This document shows positions 22,362-35,400 of a stretch of 64,000 nucleotides of DNA, piece by piece (position 1 is the first letter of the stretch; every line of letters starts with the position of its first letter). The notes beneath the pieces are model-generated. The model was not told the origin of the DNA. It saw nothing but the letters and a program-made list of their open reading frames with translations, and made no database searches. The position numbers were made by a program, and so were the translations under genes. Source of the stretch: Cerioporus squamosus (Eukaryota; Basidiomycota; Agaricomycetes; Polyporales; Polyporaceae); the NCBI GenBank assembly GCA_022592435.1, contig JABYQS010000126.1, positions 1 to 64,000 on the forward strand, in the 5' to 3' direction.

Positions 22362-24905
22362 TCACCGCAACGAATGCGTATTATGCAAGCCCACAGTACT
22401 GTCCGCGCCGTTCATCGGCCCACTGCAGCCCACCGCGATCTCGCGGCTCTCCAGCGCACCCTTCGCACTACTCTCATCCTTGACAGCGCCTCCGCCCTTG
22501 CCCTCCATCGTGCCCAGCCCGCCGAGCTCCATGCGCTGCTTGACGTTGTCTGCGCGCAGCTGCTCGAGCCCAGCGAGGTACGCCTCGTCGACGCCGCCCG
22601 TGACGTACTCGCCCGTGAAGACGGAGCAGTCAAAGGCCTCGATCGACGGGTTGAACTGCCGCACGGACGAGATGAGGTCGGGCAGCGTCTGGAAGATGAC
22701 CAGGTCCGCGCCGATGGCCGACGCGATGTCGTCCTCCGTGCGCTCGTGCGCGACCAGCTCCGTGCGCGAGGGCATGTCGATCCCGTACACGTTCACGTGT
22801 CTGCACGGGACGGTCAGTCAGCAAGAGGAGGGAAGCAGCGGACAACGGACGGCGCACCGTATAGGGGGCGCACAGCTCGCGACGATGACCTTCTTCGCGC
22901 CGACGTCCTTGGCCATCTGCACAATCTCCTTCGAAGTCGTGCCGCGGACGATAGAGTCTGCACGGGTGTTAGCTAGATAGAGATGAGCAGCGCGAGACGA
23001 CGCACCATCAACGATGAGGACGTTCTTGTCCGCAAACTCGAGCGCCATCGCGTTCAGCTTCCGCCGGACGTTCTTGCGTCTCATCTGCTGTCCGGGCATG
23101 ATGAACGTCCGCCCGACGTACCGGTTCTTGATGAACCCCTCGCGGTACGGCAGGCCCAGCTTCTGCGCCAAGTTCAGCGCCGCGACCCGCGACGTGTCCG
23201 GGACAGGGATGACGACGTCCACCGTGAGATTGCGCTCGCGCAGGACGCGCTCCACCTCGTCCGCCAACGCGTCGCCCATCGCCATCCGACTCCGGTACAC
23301 GCTGATCCCGTCCAGGACCGAGTCCGGGCGCGCGAAGTACACGTACTCGAAGATGTCCGGCGCGAATGTCGCGGGCTGGCTCACCTGCCGCCTGCTCACG
23401 CCGCTGCGCGTGATGATGACCGCCTCGCCGGGCTTGACGTCCTCCCAGTCGGTGAAGCTGCTGGCGTCCGCGACGACGCTCTCGCTCGCGAACAGCCAGT
23501 CCTTCCCGGGACCGCCGCCGAGGGCCTTGCGCGAGCCCATCCCGAGGGGACGGATGCCGTTCGGGTCGCGGAACGCGATGATGCCGAAGCCTGCGAGCAT
23601 CGCGACGCACGCGTACGCGCCCTTGACCTGCTCCATGAGCCCGCCGATGGCGGTGAAGATGTCCTCCTCGTTGATACGGAACTTGCCCGTCTTTTGGAGG
23701 TTGTCGGCGAAGATGTTGAGGAGGAGCTCGGAGTCGGAGGTCGTGTTGATGTGTCGATGCGCGACGGCGTCCATGAAGTGGAGGAGAGAGGAGGTGTTGA
23801 TGAGGTTGCCATTCTGTATCAGTGGTCAGCGACTATAGATCTCGGCATGGGACGCAAGGAGATCGAGAACAAGTCACTACGAGTCTACTTAAAGCTGGAC
23901 CAGACCTTCGACGGGAAGCTGCGACAGCGTTGCGCACACAAAACATATCGAGGTATGATAGATCGCTCAGATGTGAGCCGCCACTCGTCGCAGACACGCA
24001 CTTACAGGTGCCAGCCTGGGCTGCACACGTTCTGACGCTTCCAGATTCAAACTTCTACAGCGACAGAGACCAGCTGAGGCGCCGAACTTCGCTGCTTATC
24101 CCCTCGAGCCGTTGTGCCGACTCGATCGGCCATATGTACGACAGGATCTGCACAGAACACCGAAGCCTTGTGAGGGTGATTCTGTGTAGAGCTTGCTCGC
24201 ACATATGGATAGCATTGAGTTTGGGACCTCTCGCCGAGGGCGCTCCGCCACATCAGTGGGACGTGGCGTCATGTACATGGCCGCAAGGGTGAGATGGACC
24301 ATTGAATGGGAAACGCATACAATGCAACAGCGGGAAGACGAGTAGGAACGCATTACAAGATGAGACGCGACGTACGTGAGCCATCACAATTCCATACGGC
24401 GAGTTAACGTAGAAAGGTTGTGCCTCCGCATGGTTCGAGCTGCCCGCAGTCGGATACCGTACTTTGGGGTTGTCAGACCTCCGTAAACATGACAGAACGC
24501 GTCCGAGGGCGACTCACCGTGGCCGACACCCATTCCGCCGATGAGCCTGGAGATGGCTGTGGCGTCAAAGACATCTCTGACCATTCCGTTGGCCTTGCAC
24601 TGGTAGAAGCGTCCCTTGTGGCCGCAGGTGACGATCCCACAGGCGTCCTGGCCGCGGTGCTGGAGAAGCGAGAGGCCCTCGCAGATCTCAGAAGCAGCAT
24701 CGATCGCCGGGTCGTGGAGGAGGAGGCCTAGGATTCCGCACACTGTTCCGAGGTTAGACGGGGCGGCACACGACGGGAAAACGGAGCACTGACTGGCTGG
24801 AGTTGGCGGGGCAAGATGCCTGTGGCGGGTGCAGAGACCAGGGGACGAGGAACGTGCGCTGCGGTTGTGTACAACATCTTTCCAACTCTGCGTCCAAGGC
24901 AATCC
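22310..24905. repeat. Segmental duplication, copy B (ADE4 unit)
   Basis: Partner of 13085-15680. The offset is 9226 bases through most of the gene and 9223 upstream of the long intron, because that intron is 3 bases shorter here. Beyond about 24905 the sequence continues into the ATP2-side intergenic region. Confidence 0.93.
22362..24794 (-). CDS. ADE4: Amidophosphoribosyltransferase (glutamine-PRPP amidotransferase), copy 2
   Basis: Exons are 24794, 24742-24518, 24461-24376, 23813-23006, 22957-22858 and 22800-22362, the same lengths as copy 1 and again 552 residues. The catalytic Cys, PRPP loop and all splice signals are conserved. Observed coding differences include a synonymous change in the histidine before the long intron, Lys to Arg in ISKLIGG, and Gln to His in SLLQFMD. 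The long intron is 562 nt. The gene is divergent from ATP2 with 516 bp between start codons, which suggests this copy keeps the older chromosomal setting, although the direction of duplication is inferred. Confidence 0.92.
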
Positions 24906-25310
24906 GGGATAGACTTCGGGCCTCCGCCAAAATTTCTGGCCCACCGGTCCGTGCCAGGCGCTACGGGGCGCGCGGGAGTGCTCGGGGTCCGTGCGGTGGC
25001 AGGGCTCCCACGACTGGCGCGCGCAGACGTCGGCCGATACATGGGGACAAGTAGCCTGCGAAGAGGGTGAACCCTTGGTGCATTGTGTGCGGTATGTATG
25101 CGAAGCTACGGACCAGCGCAACCTCGGGCGCGGGTCGAGGAGGGTGCGGAGTGCGGAGAGGACGCGTCGGAGGGCCCGCGCGGGGGCGGAGGGCGTCGGG
25201 GCAGGCCGGCAACGGGGCGTCGGAGTTTGAACGGCGAACTTTATTCCCCTACGTGTCGGCTGTCGAGCTCTCACCACCGCTCACCACCTTCACTGTCCAC
25301 GTCGTCCACG
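24795..25310. promoter_or_regulatory. Shared divergent promoter region, ADE4 copy 2 and ATP2
   Basis: 516 bp separate the two start codons, so both promoters must lie here. The ATP2 side has a C/A-rich leader with repeated tcaccaccg-type triplets just before the ATG. No clear TATA box is seen. Only the first roughly 110 bp next to ADE4 is shared with copy 1. Confidence 0.5.
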
Positions 25311-27191
<1,881 letters not shown>

Positions 27192-27759
27192 GCGGCTGCT
27201 GTGCTCTGAGCTCTTGTCTCGGCGGGCGGTCGACGACGGGAACGACGGCGTGGACGTTGCTTCGGTGGTGCAGGGCTGGACCTCTTTACCTTAGACCTTG
27301 CATTGCCAAATAAAAACCAACCGCATTTAGCTTCTCCGTAATCCCCGCGCAATGTTCCTCCTGCTTCCGCCGCGTTCGTGCATGTGCTGTTGTTCGATGT
27401 TCGTTGTCGTCCTTGGGATAGTACCGGTCCGTAAGACGAGAATAGATATGGTTGCGCATGCGTCTCATGTTCATCTTCTGCTATAGCCCCTCAAGCTGAA
27501 GCACCACCGTACCCGGGCTTCTGCAGAGGGGAAATGTGGAACACATTACCATCTTCCGGGAGTCCAGACCATCTTGTGGAGTTCGGTGCAGAAGTAGCGC
27601 AGTGCCGACAGGAGTGCTTGATGAAATCATGGGTGCATCTGTTCAGCACCTACCTATGAGTAGCGCGTTGGCTTCATGGATCAAAGCTAGCGGTAGGGGA
27701 TATGAGGACAAGGTGAGGTCCCAAACGGTACATGTATGCATTGCACAATCTTCTTACAC
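27192..27759. other. Intergenic, ATP2 3' region
   Basis: Includes an aataaaaac-like stretch at about 27308-27316 that could serve as a polyadenylation signal for ATP2. Otherwise nothing recognised up to the tRNA. Confidence 0.4.
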
Positions 27760-27841
27760 GGCGCTATAGCCAAGTGGTTACGGCGACAGATTAGAAATTT
27801 GTTCTCCTTTGGAGGCGCAGGTTCGAATCCTGCTGGCGTCG
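27760..27841 (+). tRNA. tRNA-Ser (AGA)
   Basis: A class II cloverleaf: acceptor GGCGCTA with TGGCGTC, D-arm with AAGTGGTTA, anticodon loop TTAGAAA with AGA, long variable arm CTCC-TTT-GGAG, and T-arm AGGTTCGAATCCT. There is no intron. It differs from the copy at 59796 by one base in the anticodon stem (ATTTG against ATCTG). Confidence 0.93.
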
Positions 27842-28187
27842 GTGCTGATTGCGACTTTAACATCGTTTTTGTTTCCCTTTTACCGATCGCGCTGCGTCAC
27901 TTGGACACAGACCTTCGTCCCGTGTACGCGAAATATTCTTGTCGCGCATTCTGTACGAGGGAGTCAAACGAGCAGAGTGACGGTACTGTATGCGAGCTAT
28001 TCTATTTCTGGCGGCCGTCTTGCGTTCCGAAAGGCCGCACGGCGAGCGAATGACGAGAGTGACGTCAGAGCAGTTGTGGAACTGAAGGTGGACATGGTTG
28101 ATGCTTCAGCGTCGCGGGAGCCGAGCACGAGCACTTATATACCCTCTCGCGCACACCGACTGCTCAGAATACACGATTGCTCTCGCC
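27842..28187. promoter_or_regulatory. Upstream region with TATA-like box
   Basis: ttatatacc around 28136-28143 lies about 50 bases before the next start codon and is a plausible TATA element for it. Nothing else is seen. Confidence 0.35.
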
Positions 28188-29499
28188 ATGTTGACTTCCG
28201 CACTCCCCGCTCTCCGTCGCGCACCCATCGCCCTCCGCCGGCCGTTCTCCTCCTCGTCTCTCCTTCGACCAGCTTCTTCCGCCTCTCGCACCCCGCTTCC
28301 CCTCCTTCGTAGTCAGCTCATCGTTCGCGGAGCCGCAAGCAATGTCTCGGGACGCCCGGGGTCGCAGACAGTAGGCCATGCCGCGCAAAACATCCGTGAG
28401 GAAGTCGGCCAGTCCGCGGCCGACCTCGCCAAGGCCATCGCTGGAGGCAACGTCTTCGCTGACGGTGTTGAGCCTACCCAGCAGACATTCGTACGTCGCG
28501 GTTGTCTTGCTCTTGTCCAAGGCCCTGACGGACTGTATGCTAGCTCGGGGTCACAAATGCCGTCGCACACGCGGTGCCCAAGCCATACGTGATCTTCGGT
28601 CTTGCAGGAGGCTTGCCGTACCTTGGCGCGACGGGCGCGACTGTCTACCTCGCTCGTCAAGCCGGTATTGCTGCTCAGGGTGAGTTGATGGTATGCCACT
28701 TGCGTGCGTGCGACCCGAAGACTGATGCTGCCTAGGCCTTGTCCCGAATGTTGACCCCGGCGTTGCGATCACGGTTCTTGACCAGGCGTTGAGCCTTCAG
28801 ACCACCTACGGCGCGGTCCTGCTTTCCTTCCTCGGTGCGCTCCACTGGGGCTTCGAGTTCGCAGGCTATGGCGGACACAAGTAGTATGTCCTTTTAGCCC
28901 TCCTCGAAGTATACGTGTTCTGACAACGCATTGTGAACAGCTACCCACGCCTTCTGTTGGGTGCCGCTCCAGTTGTCTTCGGCTGGTCCACATTAGCTTT
29001 CGAACCCGTGTATGCCCTCATCGCGCAGTGGGCTGGCTTCACCGCGATGTGGTGGGCTGACCTGAGGGCTACCGGCGCCGGATGGAGTAAGTGACCTTTC
29101 GTCACCACAGCAAGGTGGTACCTGGGATTGACGCACCTTGTCCATAGCTCCGAAATGGTACTCGCAGTACCGCTTCTACTTGTCCATCCTCGTCGGGTCG
29201 TGCATCATCGGCTCCCTCGCCGCCACGAGTTACTGGGGACCGGTCGGTGGCCACGGTATCGTTAGCCATGACTTGAACACGGTAAGTCGTGCGCAGCTTT
29301 CCCCTCTCTGATGCTTGGATCGTTGACCTGCGCTCGATAGATTCGTGCTGAGCGCAAGCAGAGGCAGCCTGAGAAGGAGGGTGTGGTGCCCGGGCCTATC
29401 GAGGCTGTGCCCGCCCCTGAGGATGCAGACAAGTACGTGGTAATCAAGAAGAAGGACGCAGAGAAGAGCGGAGAGGAGAGCGGCGAGGGAAGTCAGTGA
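28188..29499 (+). CDS. DUF3429 (TMEM69-like) mitochondrial inner-membrane protein
   Basis: Six exons (28188-28490, 28544-28679, 28736-28883, 28941-29086, 29148-29281, 29341-29499) give 341 residues. The first 45 or so residues are Arg/Ser/Leu-rich with no acidic residue, as in a mitochondrial presequence. Four to five hydrophobic segments follow, including YVIFGLAGGLPYLGATGATV, LLSFLGALHWGFEFAG, LLLGAAPVVFGWSTLAFEP and FYLSILVGSCIIGSLAA. The GALHWG motif is typical of DUF3429 proteins. The C-terminus is a charged tail rich in Glu/Lys. The molecular role of the family is unknown. Confidence 0.85.
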
Positions 29500-29860
29500 G
29501 ATGGTAATACTGATCACTTACAAAACATCACCATCAACACGCCCCCGGACGTTTTACTGTATCGCGCTAGGATATGCCAGATGTACGATGTACGATGTAC
29601 GATAGCCACGAAGCCAAAGAATAATGGTACTTTTCAGGTTGTCGAACAGAGCTGCAAAGTGCAAATAGCGGTTGAGGCGGTCGAGGAGAGGATGCTCGAA
29701 AGTTCTCGAGATCGAGGCCGATCGCACGAGCGTCATACATGTAATAAATTCACCTTCCGTTCACCCACGTACCGCCCTTTCGTCTGCTGATTTTCGTATC
29801 TCTGCTGCATCGTACCCACCTGTCATCTCTACTCTATCACACAGAACAAGTCCAGACGCA
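29500..29860. other. Intergenic; (ATGTACG)3 repeat
   Basis: A heptamer ATGTACG repeats three times at 29581-29601, in the presumed 3' region of the DUF3429 gene. The remainder is the upstream region of AHA1. Confidence 0.5.
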
Positions 29861-31345
29861 ATGGCGAGCACGATCCCGCAACCCATGGCACCAACCACGG
29901 CCAACTGGCACTGGAAGAACAAGACGGTCACCCCGTGGGCGAAGCAATGGTTTGACCGCGAGCTGACGGCGGTGCGCGTGAATGGAGAGGGCACGGAGGA
30001 GGTGGGGATTGAGCGCGTCGTGGAGGTCGACGGAGACGTGGAACTCGGTCAGCGGAAGAGCAAGTGCGTGTGCCACCTCTGTGGCTTTTCAGCAACATGC
30101 CCCACGCATACACTGTCTGGGATGCGCTGACATTGTTATATGTGGACGCGCAGGTTGCTCACGATCTACGACTGCAGAGTCGTGCTGAACTGGTCGGGCA
30201 CCGCGTCGGATGGGACTGCTGTCTCGGGCAAGCTTACCATCCCCGAGGTCTCTCACGAGAACACGCTCGACGGAACCTCCGACTACGTCGTACGTACATA
30301 ACTATCAGACTGGCCGCGTTTCGTCGGTACTGACGCATGATTTGTCCCTCGTAGTACGAATGGAGCCTGACCACGGCGCGCTCCCCGGCAGTCGACGCGC
30401 TCTTCGCGCTCGCGAAGTCTCGTCTCCCCTCCGCACTCGAGGCCAAGTTCGCCGCGTTCCCGGCGGCGATCATCGAGACGCACGGCAAGGACCTGACGGT
30501 GTCGGCACAGGGCTCGCGCCAGACGACCCCTGCCCCGTCTGGGTCCTCGACCTCCGCACCGGCGGCGGCATCGAGCGGGAGTGCCGACGCGGCGCTGAAG
30601 AAGAAGGCGGACGGCCCTGGGGTGGTGCGGGGTGCGGGAAAGGCGACGAACACGACGACGGTGACGGTGGAGGCGAGCTTCATGGCTGCGGCGGACGACT
30701 TGTTCTCGCTCTTGACGGATGAGAAGAGGATACCGATGTGGACGCGGGCTCCGGCCAAGAGCTTGCCGCAACCCGACGCGGAGTACAGCTTGTTCGGCGG
30801 GGGGGTCAAGGGCAAGTTCGTGTCGCTCTCGCCACCGAAGGAGTTTGTGCAGACGTGGGCGCTGTCCAGCCCAACGTGGCCTTCAGGTGTGTAAACTCTT
30901 CTGTGTACGTGCTAGGATCGTTCGACTCATGATTTGGGTGTCTGCCAGACCACTTTGCCAAGCTCACGACGACCCTCGACCAGGGCAGCGACTCGACGAA
31001 GGTGACGTGGACGTTGGAGGGCGTGCCTCTAGGCATGGAGGAAGAGATCACCCGCAACCTGAACGGCTACTAGTACGTGCATTCCCTCCTAGCTGACGAC
31101 TGGATGACTTTACTAACATTTCGTGCAGCATTCACGGGCTGAAATCCATCGGGTATGTACAAGTCTTCCCTTATGTACCCCCACCGCAGAAGAAGCCCAT
31201 CCCGGCCACGGACTCGAAGAAGTCGAAGTCGAGCACCAAGGGCCAGGGCTCAAGCGCGAGCGCGAACGCGTGCATGGCCATCGCGTTTGCCGGTCTCGCG
31301 CTCGCGGCTGCGTTCGCGCTTCCGTACTTCTACAGCCGGCCGTGA
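29861..31345 (+). CDS. AHA1: Aha1-type activator of Hsp90 ATPase with C-terminal hydrophobic anchor
   Basis: Hsp90 co-chaperone that speeds the ATPase cycle. Five exons (29861-30063, 30154-30289, 30355-30886, 30949-31072, 31129-31345) give 403 residues. The N-terminal domain has the family motif (NWHWKNKTVTPWAKQWFD) and continues to about residue 160. A Ser/Thr/Ala linker (about 175-215) leads to the AHSA1 domain (VTVEASFMAAADDLFSLLTD, then YSLFGGGVKGKFVSLSPP). After the last conserved element (YYIHGLKSIG) the frame continues through a Lys/Ser-rich spacer into a hydrophobic run of about 22 residues (ACMAIAFAGLALAAAFALPY) and stops five residues later (FYSRP). That ending looks like a tail anchor and is not part of canonical Aha1. 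Confidence 0.9.
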
Positions 31346-32406
31346 CGGCTGTCTGGGGCTCCGTGGACCGTGGACGTCGGCTTCTCTCCCTCTCTCTCGC
31401 GCGCGCATTGCGCACACGCACCGGTGTGGTGGTTCCGTACTGTATGAACGCATAATTGACATCCTCTTCTTGGTCTGCGTGTGTGGACAGGTTGGGCACT
31501 GTGTTGTAGTACGAACGACTTGGACCAGGACTTGGAAGAAGACCGAAGACCGAAGTGGCGGGGGGGACAAGGCGGCTTTTGGTGGTGATGGCGATCTAGG
31601 TGTCGGGGGTCGCTCGTCGTGGGAGCGAGATAAGTACCGGGACGTCTACGGTCTGAGTCGGGGAGTCGTCGGGCGCGGTCAGGAAGGAGATTGAAGGACT
31701 CCGGGAGCTCCGTGCTAGAGCAGTGTAGAATCAATGTATTTCTTGCCAATGTCATGATCAAACTTGCGTGTTGAACGTTGAAACAGCGACTGCAAGACTT
31801 CAGAGACTTCAAGCTTCAAGTTCAGTGATCCTCGGCGGGGAGGGAGCGATCCGCGACGCGCAGCGCCCAAGGCTAACGGAGCGCCCACCCCGACAGTGCC
31901 GTTGCTTAGGCTACGCGATCTCGTGATCAGCATACGCGACGCGCGCCTAGTGGTTATTACGTCTTGCGTTCATTTCGGGTTCGTTCCCGTCGTCGGCCTT
32001 GGGTCAGCCCTGGTCGTCGACACCGTCCTCGCTTCCCTCCACGTCGTGCTCGCCCCTCTCCTCGTCGCGTCCACCGACGCCGGGCCTTTCTCTTACCTCT
32101 TGGGTTACCATTATATGCTGTGAGTGTCTAGTTCTCGAGTGACTCGCCGACGTGTCTGACAGCTTGATCCGCTTCATCTCGGCAACTCATCACCCTTCAC
32201 TGGCTCGCGGCTCTGTCGTGCTTCGATTTGTGCGCGCGCTGTGGTTCGGGTTGGGACTGGGACGTTGTGCTCGACCTTGACAACGACCTCGACCTTCCCC
32301 TCTGGTGTGCGTGCGGGCGCGAGCAGTTCGGATTCCAACTTTCGTTCTATAGGCTCTCGCTCTCGGATAGGACCCCTCGTTGACGACGTTCAAATCTCAT
32401 GTCTCC
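31346..32406. other. Intergenic, long
   Basis: 3' region of AHA1 and upstream region of the AAA+ gene. A plus-strand hydrophobic open stretch (31896-32123, 75 codons) is visible but has no supporting motif and is not called. The last 250 bases before 32407 are pyrimidine-rich in places, as in fungal leaders. Confidence 0.35.
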
Positions 32407-35400
32407 ATGACCATCGAAGACCCTCCATGGAAGAAAAAGAGTGAGTGCTTGCGTTTCGTCTGTTTTGCGGTTGGCCAGCCTCCGCGGTTCTCGAATTGCT
32501 CTTCCCGAGCCGTTGCGAATGGATGGCAGTCTTCTGTCCCGACGACACCCATGCTATGTGCCGTCAAACATTCGGCGCATAACTCGCGAACGCCTGTTTT
32601 ATCCTGTGCATTCACATAGTGGTAGGATCGGCGGTCGCATAGCGAGCGACACAATATGAAGCAATGTCCGCCGTGACAGCGTGCGTGGCGGGCGTCGTGA
32701 ATCATCCCTCTCATTGTTGCAGGGCGTGGAGATGCACATATAGGCGAGTATATGCCCCGGATTGTGGGTGCGAGTTAGAACGGGGGAGTTAACCTATTCT
32801 TGCGATGATCTGCGTATATGCCCTCATTTTATCCGAGCGAATCGTACTGACAGAATATTCTTCCGTAGCACGACCATGTCCGTTCTACTCGCAAGGTCGC
32901 TGTCTGTTCGCAGACGGATGCAACTTCATGCACTCCGTCAAGATACGGCGTCCAGACAGCGTGATGGGCTCGGAAGACTCGGACCAGCCCGACTTTCGTC
33001 TCGTCGTCGATTCCCCGACTCCCTCTAAGTCGGTGCGTTTCCGCTCCCCGACGCGTTCGCCCCGTACCAGGAGTCTCTTGATGGCCCTCGGGGACATCAT
33101 CCAGCAGGAGCAGGAAGAAGAGTGGGAAGAGGAGGAATCTGGCGAGCAGGAGTCATCGTCAGGAGAAGGCAGTTCGGAGGGTCATGGCAGCGGAGACTAC
33201 GAGTCCTCGGCTGTATCCCGGAGTCTTTTGGCAGGACAAGTGGAGCATCCCAGCCCTCGTTCCGACGCTGTCTCGGAGCATTCTGCACGTCCGACGCCCA
33301 TCGTCGGATTGAGCGACGATGCGAGGAGACTCCTGCACCACATTTCATCTTCTCACAGAAATGAGTCTCCTGTCCTCCCCGAGTCATCGCTAGGAGACGG
33401 GTCAGCCACCCTCGTGGACGGTATCTCGACCCGGACCGAGTCTCCCAGCGGTGAAACCACGTCGATCGACGAGAACGAGGACGAGGACGAGGACGAAGAC
33501 TTCACTCTGACACGGTTCCGCCGCTCATCAACGCCCGACCACGCTCCGTCTCCAAGGCGCGCCTCGCATACTTCACAATCCCAGGCATCCCCGACACAGT
33601 CTATCATTGTTTCGGAGTTCACCACGTCAACACGAGCTTCCATCGTGCTCAATTCCTCGCCGCCGTCTAGACGTTCACCCACTGCCCTTGATCCACACGC
33701 TCCTACAGACGCCCCAGGTCTTCCGGATTCTCAGTCACTTTCGCGTCGCACCTCCCTTGCCTCCGACGCGTTTCCACCCCCACGTCGAGCATCCATCCAT
33801 TCATCTCGTCATGACTCTATTTCTTCGGGCTTGCTGTCTCCCATCGAGATTTCGTCCGCGCCGCCCATCAGCTTTCCTCGATATGGCTCCTTCATGGGGC
33901 GGGAAGACTCGTTCGACTCCGGTTACGCGGAGGGGCCTGAGCCGCTGCGCGGGTCGCCTCCTCGTACTCCGCGGCGAATATCCACCTTGTCGATCCTGTC
34001 GTCGCCCTTTGGCTCTCCGTCTGCACGTGGGCTGTTTGGAGGCGGTTTCGATATGGCGGCCCCCACCGCAAGTGATCTGATCTCGCCGAGATTTGGCTCA
34101 TTTCCTGCGTCGTTCACCGACGACGCGAGACATTCAAGGGAGGGCAGTGTAGATTCGTTGCTGATCATGCGGGAGGAGCCTAGCCTTTCTGGATCGCAGT
34201 TTGCGGACGCAGATTCGAACGCGGGCTACGACATTCAGGTACAAGAACCCTCCTCCGTTTTGCTCCGCCAATCATCTCCTATTACCGACCCGCAGGAGGA
34301 GTCGTCCCTCTTCCAACTCGGGAATTCGTCGGATTACCTTGTCGTTGGAGATGATACCTTGCGCGTTGGGGAGGCGTCGTTTGGTTCGGACGACTCGATG
34401 ACCTCGTTGTACGACCAGTACTACACGCCGACGGTCCATTCGACGAAGTTGGCGACCGATTTGCAAGAACAAGAGGCGGAGTCGTCGCCACTGGACTTGA
34501 GCTACTTGCAGGAGACTTCACCACTAACGGTGGTCGGCGCCCTGATGGCTTCGCCTAAGCAACCAGCTGAGCCCGAAGCTTCACTATCATATCTGGCTTC
34601 AAGTGACACGCACAACGATATGCCGCCGTCCAGTGGTTCGTCCGCCCGTCCGCCCGACGCCTCAGATCCAGAGTCAACGAAGGAGCTCGGTGACACGCAT
34701 ATCGATCCCATGCCCCGGCCACAGTCCGTCGCCTCATCATCTGCGCGACCTAATCCTGTCTTCTCGCCTCCCGATGCTTATTCAGCCTCTGTCGCTTCGT
34801 CTGGGCAGATCCGCAACTTCTCATTACCATCTAGCGCTCGCAACTCAGTTGTCTTCGCTCCCCATAGTCGATCTGCGTCTCCAGCAGCATCCGCACCAGA
34901 TGACAACGTTGCTGAGGGTTCAACGCGGTCGGCCTCGTCTCTCAGCTCTAATGGTGGAGAGCGAGCGACCCAAAGGCAGTCAGTCCAGTCCGCCAGCTCG
35001 TCGCAGTCCGGATCGCGGAAGGTTCCCTTCGGTTTCCGACACTCTGTCACGGATCGCGCACAGCTTGTTGCCCGTCGGCCCGAAAGCATCAATCTTGGAC
35101 GTCCGAGACCGCCTCCCTTGGTTGCTGTTGACAAGCCGGAGGATGAGTTGCCCTCTTCACGAGCACCCACACCGCTCTCGCCGGTCGAGGAAATGCCACT
35201 AACTGGGTCATCCACTACTTCAAATCCAAGGCGTTTGAAACCCCTTCGCTTGGTACGTGTGTTTCTGGCCTACATCGTTTGACTCGGGCTCACCAGGAGA
35301 CCAGTCTATGATTCTCAACCCGTCTTCATCATCACTTGGGTCTTCGGTTCCTCCATCCAGCATTCCATCACTCACCACTGCCACCACCGGAACATCCGGT

